Shown here one piece after another: positions 38,132 through 48,049 of a DNA stretch of 64,000 nt (the stretch's first letter is position 1; each line of letters starts with the position of its first letter). Location of the stretch: positions 806,001 through 870,000 of the forward strand of contig JAWKTX010000001.1 of NCBI GenBank assembly GCA_041398825.1, given 5' to 3'. The translations under genes and the position numbers were made by a program. The notes beneath the pieces are model-generated. The model was not told the origin of the DNA. It made no database searches and saw only the letters and a list, made by a program, of their open reading frames with translations. This stretch comes from Planctomycetaceae bacterium. Its GTDB lineage: Bacteria > Planctomycetota > Planctomycetia > Planctomycetales > Planctomycetaceae.

Positions 38132-39187
38132 GTGTCGTCTTGTGACTGGGAACTGCTGAAAGAAACCATTCAATCTCACAATTCGTTTCTGATTACCAGT
38201 CACGTCAGGCCGGATGCCGACGCGCTTGGGTCGGAACTTGGGATGCGTGCCATCCTGCTGGCTCTTGGAAAAGAAGTTACCATCGTCAATGCTTCGGCTC
38301 CGCCAGCGAACCTGCAGTTCCTGAACGCTGACGGCCATGTTCTAAAACTCAACGAATCGATAACGAAGGCCAATGTCCCGAAGGTGGACGTCGTCATCAT
38401 CGTTGATACCAGTGCGTGGCAGCAAATCGGGACGATGGCCGACATCATTCAGGCATCCGACGCGAAACGGATTGTGATCGACCATCACGTCAGTTCGGAC
38501 GACATGAACGCGATCGAGTTCAAAGACGTCAACGCAGCAGCGACAGGAGAACTTATCTTCGAAGCTGCCGAAGCTATGAATGTTCAGTTTGACGAAGAGA
38601 CGGCCAGCGCTTTGTATGCTGCCATCGCGACCGACACTGGTTGGTTTCGGTTTCCGTCAACCACTGCGCTGACGATGCGTATCGCTGCTTCACTGGTCGA
38701 TCGAGGGGCTGTACCACACATCATTTATAACCTCGTTAATGAACAGTGTTCACTTGCCCGCGTTCGTCTGGCCGGACGTGTTCTGGGGCGAATCACAACC
38801 GAAGCGGACGGACGTCTGAACTGGGTTTATGCAGATTCATCCGATCTTGCCGAGACAGGCAGCGTCCCTTCGGACACGGAAAGCCTGGTGAACCAGTGTC
38901 TGACTGTTGCAGGATCTGAAGCTGCATTCATAGCGGTGGAATTACAAACGGGACAGATCAAGTTCAGTCTTCGATGTCGTCCTCCGCACGACGTGGCGAA
39001 AGCAGCAGAAAAATTCAACGGTGGTGGGCATAAACTTGCCTCCGGTGCCACACTTCCCGGCCCGTTAAAACCCGCCATCGAAAAAATGCGTTTGGCATTC
39101 CTGGAGATGCTGGGAGCCACACCTGCAGAGGAAGCAAAGACGCCGGAAACTGTTGCTGGAAGTGTGAATAGCCAAAAGAATTCCTGA
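38132..39187 (+). CDS. DHH/DHHA1 phosphoesterase, NrnA-like
   Basis: The 351-residue protein starts with GTG. The DHH domain has HVRPDADALGSELG (near residue 24), VVIIVDTSAW and VIDHHVSSDDM, which bind two Mn ions. The DHHA1 domain contains KFNGGGHKLASGATLPG near the C-terminus. Relatives (NrnA) degrade short RNAs and pAp, and some cleave pApA or c-di-AMP. The nearby diadenylate cyclase suggests c-di-AMP or pApA as one substrate; this is inferred. Confidence 0.9.
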   Translation: MSSCDWELLKETIQSHNSFLITSHVRPDADALGSELGMRAILLALGKEVTIVNASAPPANLQFLNADGHVLKLNESITKANVPKVDVVIIVDTSAWQQIGTMADIIQASDAKRIVIDHHVSSDDMNAIEFKDVNAAATGELIFEAAEAMNVQFDEETASALYAAIATDTGWFRFPSTTALTMRIAASLVDRGAVPHIIYNLVNEQCSLARVRLAGRVLGRITTEADGRLNWVYADSSDLAETGSVPSDTESLVNQCLTVAGSEAAFIAVELQTGQIKFSLRCRPPHDVAKAAEKFNGGGHKLASGATLPGPLKPAIEKMRLAFLEMLGATPAEEAKTPETVAGSVNSQKNS

Positions 39188-39538
39188 CAGCGACATCCCG
39201 CCGGTCGACTCTGATACCACGCCTGCATTGCACGCGCTTTGAATTTCGCCGGGATGGCCTGTCGCCGAACCTCCCCTTCGCCGCAGGAGATCCGGATGTT
39301 CCAGACGACGGCAACACGAAAGCTGAGTTCACGAATTGTTGGCGGTCCCGGATATTTGGGTGCCTGCTCTTGTCGGCTTCGTGGATACTGGGCTTCGTGG
39401 ATACTGGGCTTCGCGGCGTGTTTGTTTTCTATCAGCCGAGCCTGCGTTATAGTCGTCAGCCGATACTGACCTTCCACTCCGCTGGTTCATCTTGCGGAGC
39501 TCCCGCCTCGTCCATACCAGACAAAGACGGAGATCCGC
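39188..39538. other. Intergenic region with a 16-base tandem repeat
   Basis: This 351-base gap holds, at 39375-39413, two full and one partial unit of GGCTTCGTGGATACTG in tandem. No gene is supported; an open frame at 39239-39469 has no credible start or product. GGAGA before 39539 is the ribosome binding site of the next gene. Confidence 0.7.
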
Positions 39539-42500
39539 ATGCTGTCTATGATTGGCTCTGATATTTCTTCGGGATCGCCCATTCGCCGATGCGACCTAAC
39601 TGCTCTGATCGCATTCGCTTTCCAGATGTGTTGCGTTTGTTGGATTGGTCTTTCTGGTTCCTGCTCCATCGCTGCTGCTGATGAGTTTGATGATGAACCT
39701 CAGTCGGGTCTCCTTGCGGAAATAAGTCAGGCGGGGAAGTCGGTCTACCGTTTGGATGCACGCCCTGCTTTCGACTGGCAGAATTTCAGCCCGGATGTTC
39801 GTGTGGGTGAGGGGGCATACCGTATCGATTGGCGCGGAGTCATTCTCATCCGCGAACCAGGTGTGTATCGATTTCATGGTCGCGTACAGGGCAAGGTGAA
39901 ACTGTACATCGAAGATCAACTTGTTCTGGAGACGGAAACAGATTCGATTGGCTTTGCGACCTCGGAAAGTTGCCGTTTGAGTGCTGGAGAGTTTCCCGTC
40001 CGGATCGAATTCCGTTCAGGCGCTGACAACTCTTCAATCCAGTTGTTCTGGTCATCCGATCGATTCACTCTGGAGCCACTTCCAGCCGATGTCTTTTACG
40101 TCAGCCAGGACATTCTTGAACAACTGGACCTCGGCAAGACAGTTTCGTCACCGGACATTTCGGTGATTCACAGCCTGCAACGGGGTGCGCAGTTATCGGA
40201 CGGGCTGCGTTGCGCTGCGTGCCATCGGTCGGCCGCTGATATTCCCGTTCTTCCCGCACCGAATCTGGCTCGAATCGCCGATGCTGCGACGCCCAGTGCC
40301 GTCATTGATCGCCTTGTTTCGACGGCCCCGATTCTGACTGACAGTCGAATGCCGCATTTCGCACTTTCGCAGAAGCAGGCCGAACAGATAGCCGCGTTCC
40401 TGTTCTCCGTTGCGCAGAAGCCACGCAGCGAAAAGCCTCTGAAGATTAAGGAGAATGATGTTCAGCGTGGCGACGAGCTGCTGTTATCAACCGGGTGCAT
40501 CGCGTGTCACGAATTGCCCAGAAGACTGGTTGCCAGCGAGATGCCTGCCACCAGAGATGCCACTTATAGCGGTCCTTCGTTCGACGGAATCGAGGCTCGT
40601 CGTGACGCCCAGTATATCCTGCGTTGGTTGCGGGATCCTGCTTCCCTGAATTCCGACCATCGTATGCCCGTGTTCGACCTGTCCGATGATGAGCGTCGGC
40701 AAATTGCTGCCTCGCTGACATGGGGGTCCAAAAAAGTAGCGGAGAGTCCCGATAAAGGTCGCGATGTGACAAACACGGAGCCAGGTGATGTCGATGCGGG
40801 TCGGAAACTGGTCCGGCAATTGCGTTGCTACAGCTGTCACGCAATTCCGGGGATGGACAATGAGCGTGAGACACGGGTGGATTTGGCTGTTCAGATGTCC
40901 GTTGACAACCTGGAGCCGGGGGGATGTCTGAGTAAGAACAGCGTGGGAGGGTCAACACCTCGGTTTTCACTTGATGATCGTGATCGCCAGGCTCTTGTGG
41001 ACTGGTATCGGGAATTTCTTTCAAGTCGCGGCGCAAATGACGATGGAGTCCACCGCCTTTCGTCGATGGACCACGGCCAGAGAGTGATTCAGCGTAAGCA
41101 GTGCCTCGCATGTCACGACAGGGATCAATCTCGCGGTCTTTCAGCAATCGCTGGCAAAATTGAGCAACAGCTCGCCACTCTTCGCGGTCGAAGTCAGGCG
41201 TTTGTTCCACCTTCTCTGACAGCCGTTGGAGACAAACTGAATGACGCCTACCTTGCAAAGGCCGTGGCTGGTCAGCAGGGTTCCGGTCGGCTGCCATGGT
41301 TGTCGGTTCGAATGCCGAAATTTGCACACACGCCAGAGGAATCAGAATCATTGCTGGCCTACTTCCTGACCGCAGACCGAATCCCGGACTCTGCCGATTC
41401 CGCACGCGAGGACATTGTCAAAGCTGCGGTGGCCGGAGAGACATCGACGGAGGATCTGCTGATCGGCAACCAGTTAACGGGGGCTGGCGGATTCAACTGT
41501 GTTGCCTGTCACCAGGCTGGTGCTTTCGAACCACGAAATGTGGCATTGGGAACTCGTGGTTCTGATCTGTTGACGATGGGGCAGCGACTTCGGCCGCGAT
41601 TCTTTCAGCGGTGGATGAAAAATCCCATTCGCGTCGTCGCCGGGATTGAAATGCCTGCGATCAAAAGAGCCACTCCGGGAGTCCTGGATGAAGATCTTTC
41701 GAATCAAATGAGCGTGATCTGGAAGGCGATTCGAGACCCGCGATTTACCGCACCCACTGTGGTCAGTCGATACGAACAGTTCGTGAACGTTGGTCCCGGA
41801 GAGCCACCTCGGATCATTCGTGACGTGTTTACGCTGGGTGAAGATAAGAACCGCGAAGGGGTTGCTCGGTCATTTGCCATCGGTCTGGGAAATGGGCACA
41901 ACCTGTTGATCGATCTGGACACTCTTCAGCTTCGGCAATGGACGATCGGAGAATTCGCTCGCCAGCGAACAGAGGGCAAGAGTTGGTTCTGGAGCACCGC
42001 TGGCATCGAGGTGATTCGCCAGCCAAATATCTTGGGGCCTCCCGAATTTCTGTTTCAGTTACGAACAAACGGTTCCGGAATTCTTTCACCCGTTGAAGAT
42101 GAAGGGCGCATCTCTGAACTGACGCGTTACACGACAGACGCCACAGGCGTCACTTTGTGGCACCGAATTCGTTTCCCTGTCAGTGACAATTCTGAGCCAC
42201 GATCACCAGCCGAAGGAAAGACCAGGAATCCCCACAGCGCGATGACGGCCTGGGATAATCCTCAGTCCCCTGTACGCACCGTGACGATTCGTGAGCGAAT
42301 TGAAGCTCTGGATTTCGACGGGAAAACCGGATGGACTCGGGCATTCTATCTGGAGGATGTCGATCCAAATCTGCAACTTGTAACGATGCCTGGAGTGTCC
42401 ATCGCTTCGACCAATGTTCCGACTGCTCGAATGGAACAATCAGGACCTGATCCTGCAAGCGGTGAAAAGTCGGATGGTAGAAGATTGCTTGAAGTAAACG

Positions 42501-43936
42501 GAATAGTTCCTCAAAGCATTCCCCGTGTTGTGGCGACAGAATTGCCTGTGATCATGACGACGGCGGAACCGGTCACCACCGTCCCGGGATTCCGCGGCGA
42601 ACGCCTGCCACTGCCGACCAACATTATGCCGACCGCGATCGCGTGGCAGTCAGATGGGAGCATGGTGTTTACCTCCCTGAAAGGCCACGTCTGGATCGCG
42701 CGCGACACGGACGGCGATGGCGCGGAAGATTCCCTTTCGCTGTTCGAAGAAGGATTGTCCGCACCATTTGGAGTGGTTGTTGACGGCGATTCTGTGATTG
42801 TTTCGCACAAGCCCGAAGTCCTGCGTCTGCGGGATTCTGACGGTGATGGCAGAGCCGATGTCCGTGAAGTCGTTGCCTCAGGATGGGGGCTCACGGACGA
42901 TTACCATGACTGGACCAGCGGGCTGATTCGCGATACCCATCAGAATCTTTATGTGGGACTGGGAAGCGATTACTCACAGAAAGGACGACCGGAAAACCGA
43001 GATCGCTGGCGAGGAACGGTCCTGAAAATTGATCCGTCCGGAATCATTACACCGATAGCATTCGGCTTTCGGTATCCGATGGGATTGGCATTTGATGGCT
43101 CGGGGCGGTTGTACGCGACCGACAATCAGGGCGTGCAGAACACCTTTAACGAAATCAATCACATTGTTCAGGGGGCCCATTACGGTGTGCCTTCACGTCA
43201 TTTTGCAGACGACAGCGTCTCTCATGAGACTCCTGCATTGCAAATCCCGCACCCCTGGACCCGCAGTGTGAATAGTATTCTGTTCTTTCCAAAGATGTTT
43301 CAGTCGATGGGATTAGCGGGACAGGGAGTGGGATGTGAATACGACCTGCGGTTTCTGATTCGCTTTAACATCCAGCAAGTCAACGGCGTCATGCAGGGAG
43401 CCAGTTATCCACTCAGCTTACCGGATCAGGCCGCTGGCGGCTCAAATTTCATCGGCCCCATTTGCTCAGCCATTAGTCCAGCCGGAGAATTGTATGTTGG
43501 AAGCATCTGGGACAGTGGCTGGCAGGGAGGGCCAAACACCGGGGGAATTGAAAAACTGATTCCGGATGTAAACTCGCGTCCGAATGGTATTCGTGAAGTC
43601 GAAGCAACGGTCAATGGATTCCGAATTCATTTCTTCGACACGGTTGATGGAAGCGGTCGTCTCAGCAGGAGGGATAGTTATTCCGTTCAGGGGTACACTC
43701 GTGTTTGGGGTGGAAGCTATGCAACTCCGGATTCAGAACAACATAGTTGCGAGATTTCTTCGGTTGTCATTGCCGACGATCAAAAAAGCATCGAACTTCG
43801 CATTGAAGACCTGCGTCAGGGAAGCCTCTACGATCTTTCAATCCGGCAGGCTGATGAAGCGGACGGTCCTGAGACGCCTGTTTCGTTTTGGCCGTCGGAA
43901 GCTCATTATTTTCTGAAGAAGAAACCGACCCAGTAG
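39539..43936 (+). CDS. PA14 / five-haem / dehydrogenase fusion protein
   Basis: This is a 1465-residue secreted protein with a signal segment near residues 20-47. A PA14-like beta domain spans about residues 75-190 (GVYRFHGRVQGKVKLYIED). Five haem c sites follow: CAACH, CIACH, CYSCH, CLACH and CVACH, between about residues 222 and 655. The C-terminal half is a six-bladed propeller-like, putative membrane-bound dehydrogenase part, with Ca-binding DTDGDGAED and DSDGDGRAD loops (near 1055 and 1100) and GFRYPMGLAFDGSGRLYATD. Electrons probably pass from the propeller through the haems; the substrate (perhaps a sugar) is unknown. Confidence 0.85.
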   Translation: MLSMIGSDISSGSPIRRCDLTALIAFAFQMCCVCWIGLSGSCSIAAADEFDDEPQSGLLAEISQAGKSVYRLDARPAFDWQNFSPDVRVGEGAYRIDWRGVILIREPGVYRFHGRVQGKVKLYIEDQLVLETETDSIGFATSESCRLSAGEFPVRIEFRSGADNSSIQLFWSSDRFTLEPLPADVFYVSQDILEQLDLGKTVSSPDISVIHSLQRGAQLSDGLRCAACHRSAADIPVLPAPNLARIADAATPSAVIDRLVSTAPILTDSRMPHFALSQKQAEQIAAFLFSVAQKPRSEKPLKIKENDVQRGDELLLSTGCIACHELPRRLVASEMPATRDATYSGPSFDGIEARRDAQYILRWLRDPASLNSDHRMPVFDLSDDERRQIAASLTWGSKKVAESPDKGRDVTNTEPGDVDAGRKLVRQLRCYSCHAIPGMDNERETRVDLAVQMSVDNLEPGGCLSKNSVGGSTPRFSLDDRDRQALVDWYREFLSSRGANDDGVHRLSSMDHGQRVIQRKQCLACHDRDQSRGLSAIAGKIEQQLATLRGRSQAFVPPSLTAVGDKLNDAYLAKAVAGQQGSGRLPWLSVRMPKFAHTPEESESLLAYFLTADRIPDSADSAREDIVKAAVAGETSTEDLLIGNQLTGAGGFNCVACHQAGAFEPRNVALGTRGSDLLTMGQRLRPRFFQRWMKNPIRVVAGIEMPAIKRATPGVLDEDLSNQMSVIWKAIRDPRFTAPTVVSRYEQFVNVGPGEPPRIIRDVFTLGEDKNREGVARSFAIGLGNGHNLLIDLDTLQLRQWTIGEFARQRTEGKSWFWSTAGIEVIRQPNILGPPEFLFQLRTNGSGILSPVEDEGRISELTRYTTDATGVTLWHRIRFPVSDNSEPRSPAEGKTRNPHSAMTAWDNPQSPVRTVTIRERIEALDFDGKTGWTRAFYLEDVDPNLQLVTMPGVSIASTNVPTARMEQSGPDPASGEKSDGRRLLEVNGIVPQSIPRVVATELPVIMTTAEPVTTVPGFRGERLPLPTNIMPTAIAWQSDGSMVFTSLKGHVWIARDTDGDGAEDSLSLFEEGLSAPFGVVVDGDSVIVSHKPEVLRLRDSDGDGRADVREVVASGWGLTDDYHDWTSGLIRDTHQNLYVGLGSDYSQKGRPENRDRWRGTVLKIDPSGIITPIAFGFRYPMGLAFDGSGRLYATDNQGVQNTFNEINHIVQGAHYGVPSRHFADDSVSHETPALQIPHPWTRSVNSILFFPKMFQSMGLAGQGVGCEYDLRFLIRFNIQQVNGVMQGASYPLSLPDQAAGGSNFIGPICSAISPAGELYVGSIWDSGWQGGPNTGGIEKLIPDVNSRPNGIREVEATVNGFRIHFFDTVDGSGRLSRRDSYSVQGYTRVWGGSYATPDSEQHSCEISSVVIADDQKSIELRIEDLRQGSLYDLSIRQADEADGPETPVSFWPSEAHYFLKKKPTQ

Positions 43937-44383
43937 TCCGCTCTCTCCAAGGGCTGCGCCTGCTTGATGAACTCGACCGCAGTTCTGCGACTGTTTGCAT
44001 GTAGTAACATTGACCGAGGGGACAACGTCGACTGTTCCGGCTGGCGTCCCTGAAGCCGTTCTGCAGGCTCAGAGGTTGTCGGATTCTTGTTTCTCGGGGC
44101 TCGACGAGCCTCGTGGGAGATCTGAATTCACGAGTGGGCTTGTGAGGGGCGGAGTTTCGCGGCAACATACGAAACGCTGACCCGGGATTTTGATGCGTCC
44201 GTGCCAGTCGGCACAAGGTGTACGTCTGAGGTTAACCACGAAGACGCAATTCGCGCGTTTTAAGTGTTGGCTACTGCGAAGTATGAGTGGATTCTGATTG
44301 CGAGAGTTCCGTGAAGTTGCCCCGATCGGCCGGGCCGGTCACTACTTCAGGGAAAATCACCAGGTCTGAATCAGGGGTTTTCG
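43937..44383. other. Intergenic region, 447 bases
   Basis: This gap lies between the five-haem protein gene and the DUF1549/DUF1553 gene. No gene, repeat or hairpin is convincing. It probably includes a promoter for the second gene. Confidence 0.5.
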
Positions 44384-47300
44384 ATGAGAACAATCTGGTT
44401 CGTTTATGCGATCGCTGTTGCCGGCGGAACACTGACTTTTCTTTCGCCTGCGGGAGCCGCTGATGAAAGCGGACTGGTGGCGTATGAACAGACCGTCAAG
44501 CCATTGTTGCGCAATCGCTGCTTTGCGTGTCATGGTGCCCTGAAGCAGGAGGCGAATCTGAGACTGGATACGGTCGACCTGATGAAGTCGGGGGGCGTTA
44601 GCGGAGCCGTCATCATCGCTGGAGATGCCGCAGACAGTCTGATCGTTGACCGTGTGACCGCGTCAGATGCTTCCGAACGCATGCCTCCCGACGGGCCTCC
44701 GCTGTCGAACGACCAGATCGAGGTCTTGCGGCGCTGGATTGACTCAGGTGCTCGATCACCATTGGTTGAACAGCCAGAAGCGAAACCGACTGACCACTGG
44801 GCATTTCAAAAGCCCCTGCAGCGGGTGATTCCGTCGATCGATGGCAACATGGAACAGCCGCAAAATGCTGTGGATGCCTTTATCCTGTCGCGTTTACAGC
44901 GGGAACGTCTGCAGGCCCGCCCGCCCGCCGAACCGCACCTTCAGCTGCGCCGCGTCTACCTCGATCTGATCGGTGTTCCACCAGAATATGATGAGGTCAT
45001 GTCCTTTGTTCAAGACCGGCATCCACAGTCGTGGGAACGCGTTGTGGATCGACTACTGGCGGATCCTCGTTACGGCGAACGATGGGGTCGCCACTGGATG
45101 GATGTCTGGCGGTACAGCGACTGGTATGGTCGTCGACACGTGCCGGATGTCTGGAACAGCGCTCCTCAGATCTGGCGCTGGCGCGACTGGATTGTGCAGT
45201 CCTTAAACGAAGACCTGGGCTACGACCAGATGATTCAGCAGATGCTGGCGGGCGATGAGGTGGCACCGGAAAATGATTCGGCCGGATACGCGACCGGATT
45301 CCTGATTCGTAACTGGTATGCCCTGAATCCCAATGACTGGATGAGAGCCAACGTTGAACATACCGGCAAGGCATTTCTGGGCCTGACCTTTAACTGCGCC
45401 CACTGTCATGATCACAAATATGATCCCATCTCACAGGACGATTACTTTCGCCTGCGAGCGTTTTTTGAACCGATCGATGTTCGCCAGGATCGCGTTCCAG
45501 GCGAAGCCGATCCGGGACCTTTTCAGGACTATGTGTATTCCGGTCCGTTGCGAAAGGTTGTGCGCCTCGGGGCCGTGCGAGTTTTTGATAAGACGCCGGA
45601 TGCTCCGACCTGGTTTTACACGGGGGGCGATGAACGCAATCGTGAAACTGAGCGAGGATCATTATCGCCGGGAGTTCCTGACATTTTGTCGGATTCTGCA
45701 ATCACGATCCAGCCTGTGGACCTGCCTCTGACGGCATGGTATCCGGGCCTGCGTCCATCCATCATCGAATCGCTGATTGAGGAACAGCACAACATCATTC
45801 GAGATGCTGAAATCAAGCTGAATGAACAAAAAGAGGTTAAACAGGACCTGATCGCACGTCTGGAACGCGAGGCACAATTGGCAGAGCTGGAACTGCAGGA
45901 CGCTGCAAACAGTGCGACTCAGGACGGGCGGGCTCCGGTGATTTCCGGTAAGCAGTCGCTTCTGCTGGATGCCGGCACGGGGCGCAGAATTCTCTTCAAT
46001 ACCCTGTCCGATGTGAAGCACCTGCCAGAAGGTTCGAAACTGTCATTTCGGTGTCGCCTGCAAACGGACACGCATTTCAATTTTCAGCTGGCGAAAGATG
46101 CTGAGAAGGGACTGACCGCGGGCTATGTGGGTTTCGATGCCGGGCGGATCATGGCATATCGTCCGGCCACCTTCACCGAGTTCCAGGTGGGCACTTACGA
46201 CTTTGGCAACGGACAGTCTCAGTTTGTGATTGAGCTGGTGATTCTTCAGGCAGCGGATCAATGTGATCTGACAATCCGTTCAGAACCTGATGGCCAGGTT
46301 CTTGTGGATGCCGTGCCAGTGGCGTTGAACGGATGGAATCCGGTTGGAGATCCGACCAAAGCCATTTTTCTTGATGCTCGTACTGGAAGCGTTGTGCTGG
46401 TCGATGACATCCTTATCACCTCTCCTCGCAACCTCGCTTCGGCATCGCCCCGCACTTCGGACGATTTGCTCCGCGGCGACATACTGACGATTAACTTCGA
46501 GGCTCCGGACTATCAGACGGATCGAGATGTGGTGGGCATGCGTGGCTGGAAAGTCTCCACCATTGGCACTGCGCCGGCGACATCTATGGTGACGACCTAT
46601 GGAAGTCATGTCGAACTGCGTGCCGCCGCCGCGAAGGTTCAGTCTGCTCTGCGACGCCTGAGATGTATGCAGCATCCGGAACGGTTACACCAGTCACAGA
46701 TCAAGGCCGCCAACTGTGAAATTGAAAGTATCAATGCCAGAGTGGCCGCTGAACGTGCAAAGTATCAGGATTCCGGACAACCCCTGTCCGCTGACTTGGT
46801 CGCGCAATTGGCTGAACAGGCTGCCCGGAAGGAGCGGGCAGCAAATGCTCTTAATGCCAGAGTCGCCGTGCTGGCAGCAGAAACTTCGCTCACCGAAGCA
46901 GAGCTCTTGCCTGATGACGCAGAAAGCCGTCAAAAGCAGATTGAGTCTTTTCAGCAGTCCCTTGTGAACGCACAACAGGAGTTCAACGCGGCTGAGCAGG
47001 CGGAACAGGATCCTGAGATTGCTCATGAGTATACGGATTTTGGCGTTCAGTATCCGACCTCCAGTACCGGTCGTCGCACGGCGCTCGCGAAGTGGATTAC
47101 AGATCGGAATAACCCGCTGACGGCACGTGTTGCAGTTAACCACATCTGGCTGCGACACTTTCATGCACCCCTTGTGGCTTCGGTATCTGACTTCGGAAGA
47201 AACGGAGCAAAACCGACCCACCCGGAACTTCTCGACTGGCTGGCGGTCGAGTTTATGGAATCCGGGTGGAGCATGAAGTCGCTGCACCGATTGATCGTGA

Positions 47301-48016
47301 CAAGTGACGCCTATCGGCGCAGCTCTTCTGCGGGGAATTCTGTCCAGGAATCCGCGGCAGATCCGGAAAACAGGCTGCTGTGGCGCATGAATGCAGGACG
47401 GATGGAGGCTGAGGTGGTACGAGACAGCCTGCTTTCGTGCGCAGGAAAACTTGATCTGACGATCGGCGGCCAGGAACTTGAAAATGATCAGGCACTGACG
47501 ACCTTCCGTCGAAGTCTTTATTACAGCTGCAATCCCGAAAACGATGGCAAGAGTGAACTTGGCAAGCTGTTTGATGCTCCCAATCCCGGTGATTGTTACC
47601 GGCGTTCGAGGACAATCATCCCTCAGCAGGCGCTGGCACTGACCAACAGCCAGCTGATGCATGACTTATCAACCACTCTGGCTGAGCAAGTTTTCTCCAG
47701 GGCTGCTGTATCAGATCTGCCAGTTAAGAATGATCCAGGTGATCCATCTGACGGTGATCGGCGTGATGAGAAAACGATCATCCGGCGGTGCCTTCGTTAC
47801 CTGTTTCTGCAGATCTTGTCGCGTCCTGCTTCGCCCGCAGAATTACAACTCTGCGAGCAGGTTTACGAGCAGCAGGTGATGGCTGCTTCAGTCACAACGC
47901 AGGATGTCACAACGCAGGATGTCACAACGCAGGATGTCACAGCAGCCCGGCATCGGGCGATGTCGAGTATTGTGAGAGCCTTGTTGAATCACAACGACTT
48001 TATCACCATTCGATGA
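44384..48016 (+). CDS. Planctomycete cytochrome / DUF1549 / DUF1553 protein
   Basis: This 1210-residue secreted protein has an N-terminal signal peptide (residues 1-26). A PSCyt1 haem domain has CFACHG near residue 47, with a second ligand region SERMPPDGPPLS. The PSCyt2 domain (DUF1549, about 145-360) contains DADPRYGERWGRHWMDVWRYSD-like residues and NCAHCHDHKYDPI, a second CxxCH. The C-terminal PSD1 (DUF1553, about 890-1180) has TDRNNPLTARVAVN and SDAYRRSS. A coiled-coil segment lies between about 780 and 860. The function is unknown. It is followed 34 bases later by DUF1501, its usual partner. Confidence 0.93.
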   Translation: MRTIWFVYAIAVAGGTLTFLSPAGAADESGLVAYEQTVKPLLRNRCFACHGALKQEANLRLDTVDLMKSGGVSGAVIIAGDAADSLIVDRVTASDASERMPPDGPPLSNDQIEVLRRWIDSGARSPLVEQPEAKPTDHWAFQKPLQRVIPSIDGNMEQPQNAVDAFILSRLQRERLQARPPAEPHLQLRRVYLDLIGVPPEYDEVMSFVQDRHPQSWERVVDRLLADPRYGERWGRHWMDVWRYSDWYGRRHVPDVWNSAPQIWRWRDWIVQSLNEDLGYDQMIQQMLAGDEVAPENDSAGYATGFLIRNWYALNPNDWMRANVEHTGKAFLGLTFNCAHCHDHKYDPISQDDYFRLRAFFEPIDVRQDRVPGEADPGPFQDYVYSGPLRKVVRLGAVRVFDKTPDAPTWFYTGGDERNRETERGSLSPGVPDILSDSAITIQPVDLPLTAWYPGLRPSIIESLIEEQHNIIRDAEIKLNEQKEVKQDLIARLEREAQLAELELQDAANSATQDGRAPVISGKQSLLLDAGTGRRILFNTLSDVKHLPEGSKLSFRCRLQTDTHFNFQLAKDAEKGLTAGYVGFDAGRIMAYRPATFTEFQVGTYDFGNGQSQFVIELVILQAADQCDLTIRSEPDGQVLVDAVPVALNGWNPVGDPTKAIFLDARTGSVVLVDDILITSPRNLASASPRTSDDLLRGDILTINFEAPDYQTDRDVVGMRGWKVSTIGTAPATSMVTTYGSHVELRAAAAKVQSALRRLRCMQHPERLHQSQIKAANCEIESINARVAAERAKYQDSGQPLSADLVAQLAEQAARKERAANALNARVAVLAAETSLTEAELLPDDAESRQKQIESFQQSLVNAQQEFNAAEQAEQDPEIAHEYTDFGVQYPTSSTGRRTALAKWITDRNNPLTARVAVNHIWLRHFHAPLVASVSDFGRNGAKPTHPELLDWLAVEFMESGWSMKSLHRLIVTSDAYRRSSSAGNSVQESAADPENRLLWRMNAGRMEAEVVRDSLLSCAGKLDLTIGGQELENDQALTTFRRSLYYSCNPENDGKSELGKLFDAPNPGDCYRRSRTIIPQQALALTNSQLMHDLSTTLAEQVFSRAAVSDLPVKNDPGDPSDGDRRDEKTIIRRCLRYLFLQILSRPASPAELQLCEQVYEQQVMAASVTTQDVTTQDVTTQDVTAARHRAMSSIVRALLNHNDFITIR
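47891..47940 (+). repeat. 15-base in-frame tandem repeat, three units
   Basis: GTCACAACGCAGGAT occurs three times in a row and encodes VTTQD three times near the end of the DUF1553 protein, followed by GTCACAG. Confidence 0.95.
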
Positions 48017-48049
48017 ATCCGCCTGGCCATTCTGATTGCAGGTAATCTT

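Noticed and set aside
39239..39469. A 76-residue open frame in the gap before the five-haem gene
   Set aside because: There is no ribosome binding site or domain, and it includes the tandem repeat.
43767..44216. A 149-residue minus-strand open frame
   Set aside because: It overlaps the end of the five-haem gene and has no start signal or recognisable product.
47891..47940. Possible CRISPR-like repeat
   Set aside because: The 15-base units are directly adjacent with no spacers and stay in frame; this is a tandem repeat in a gene.
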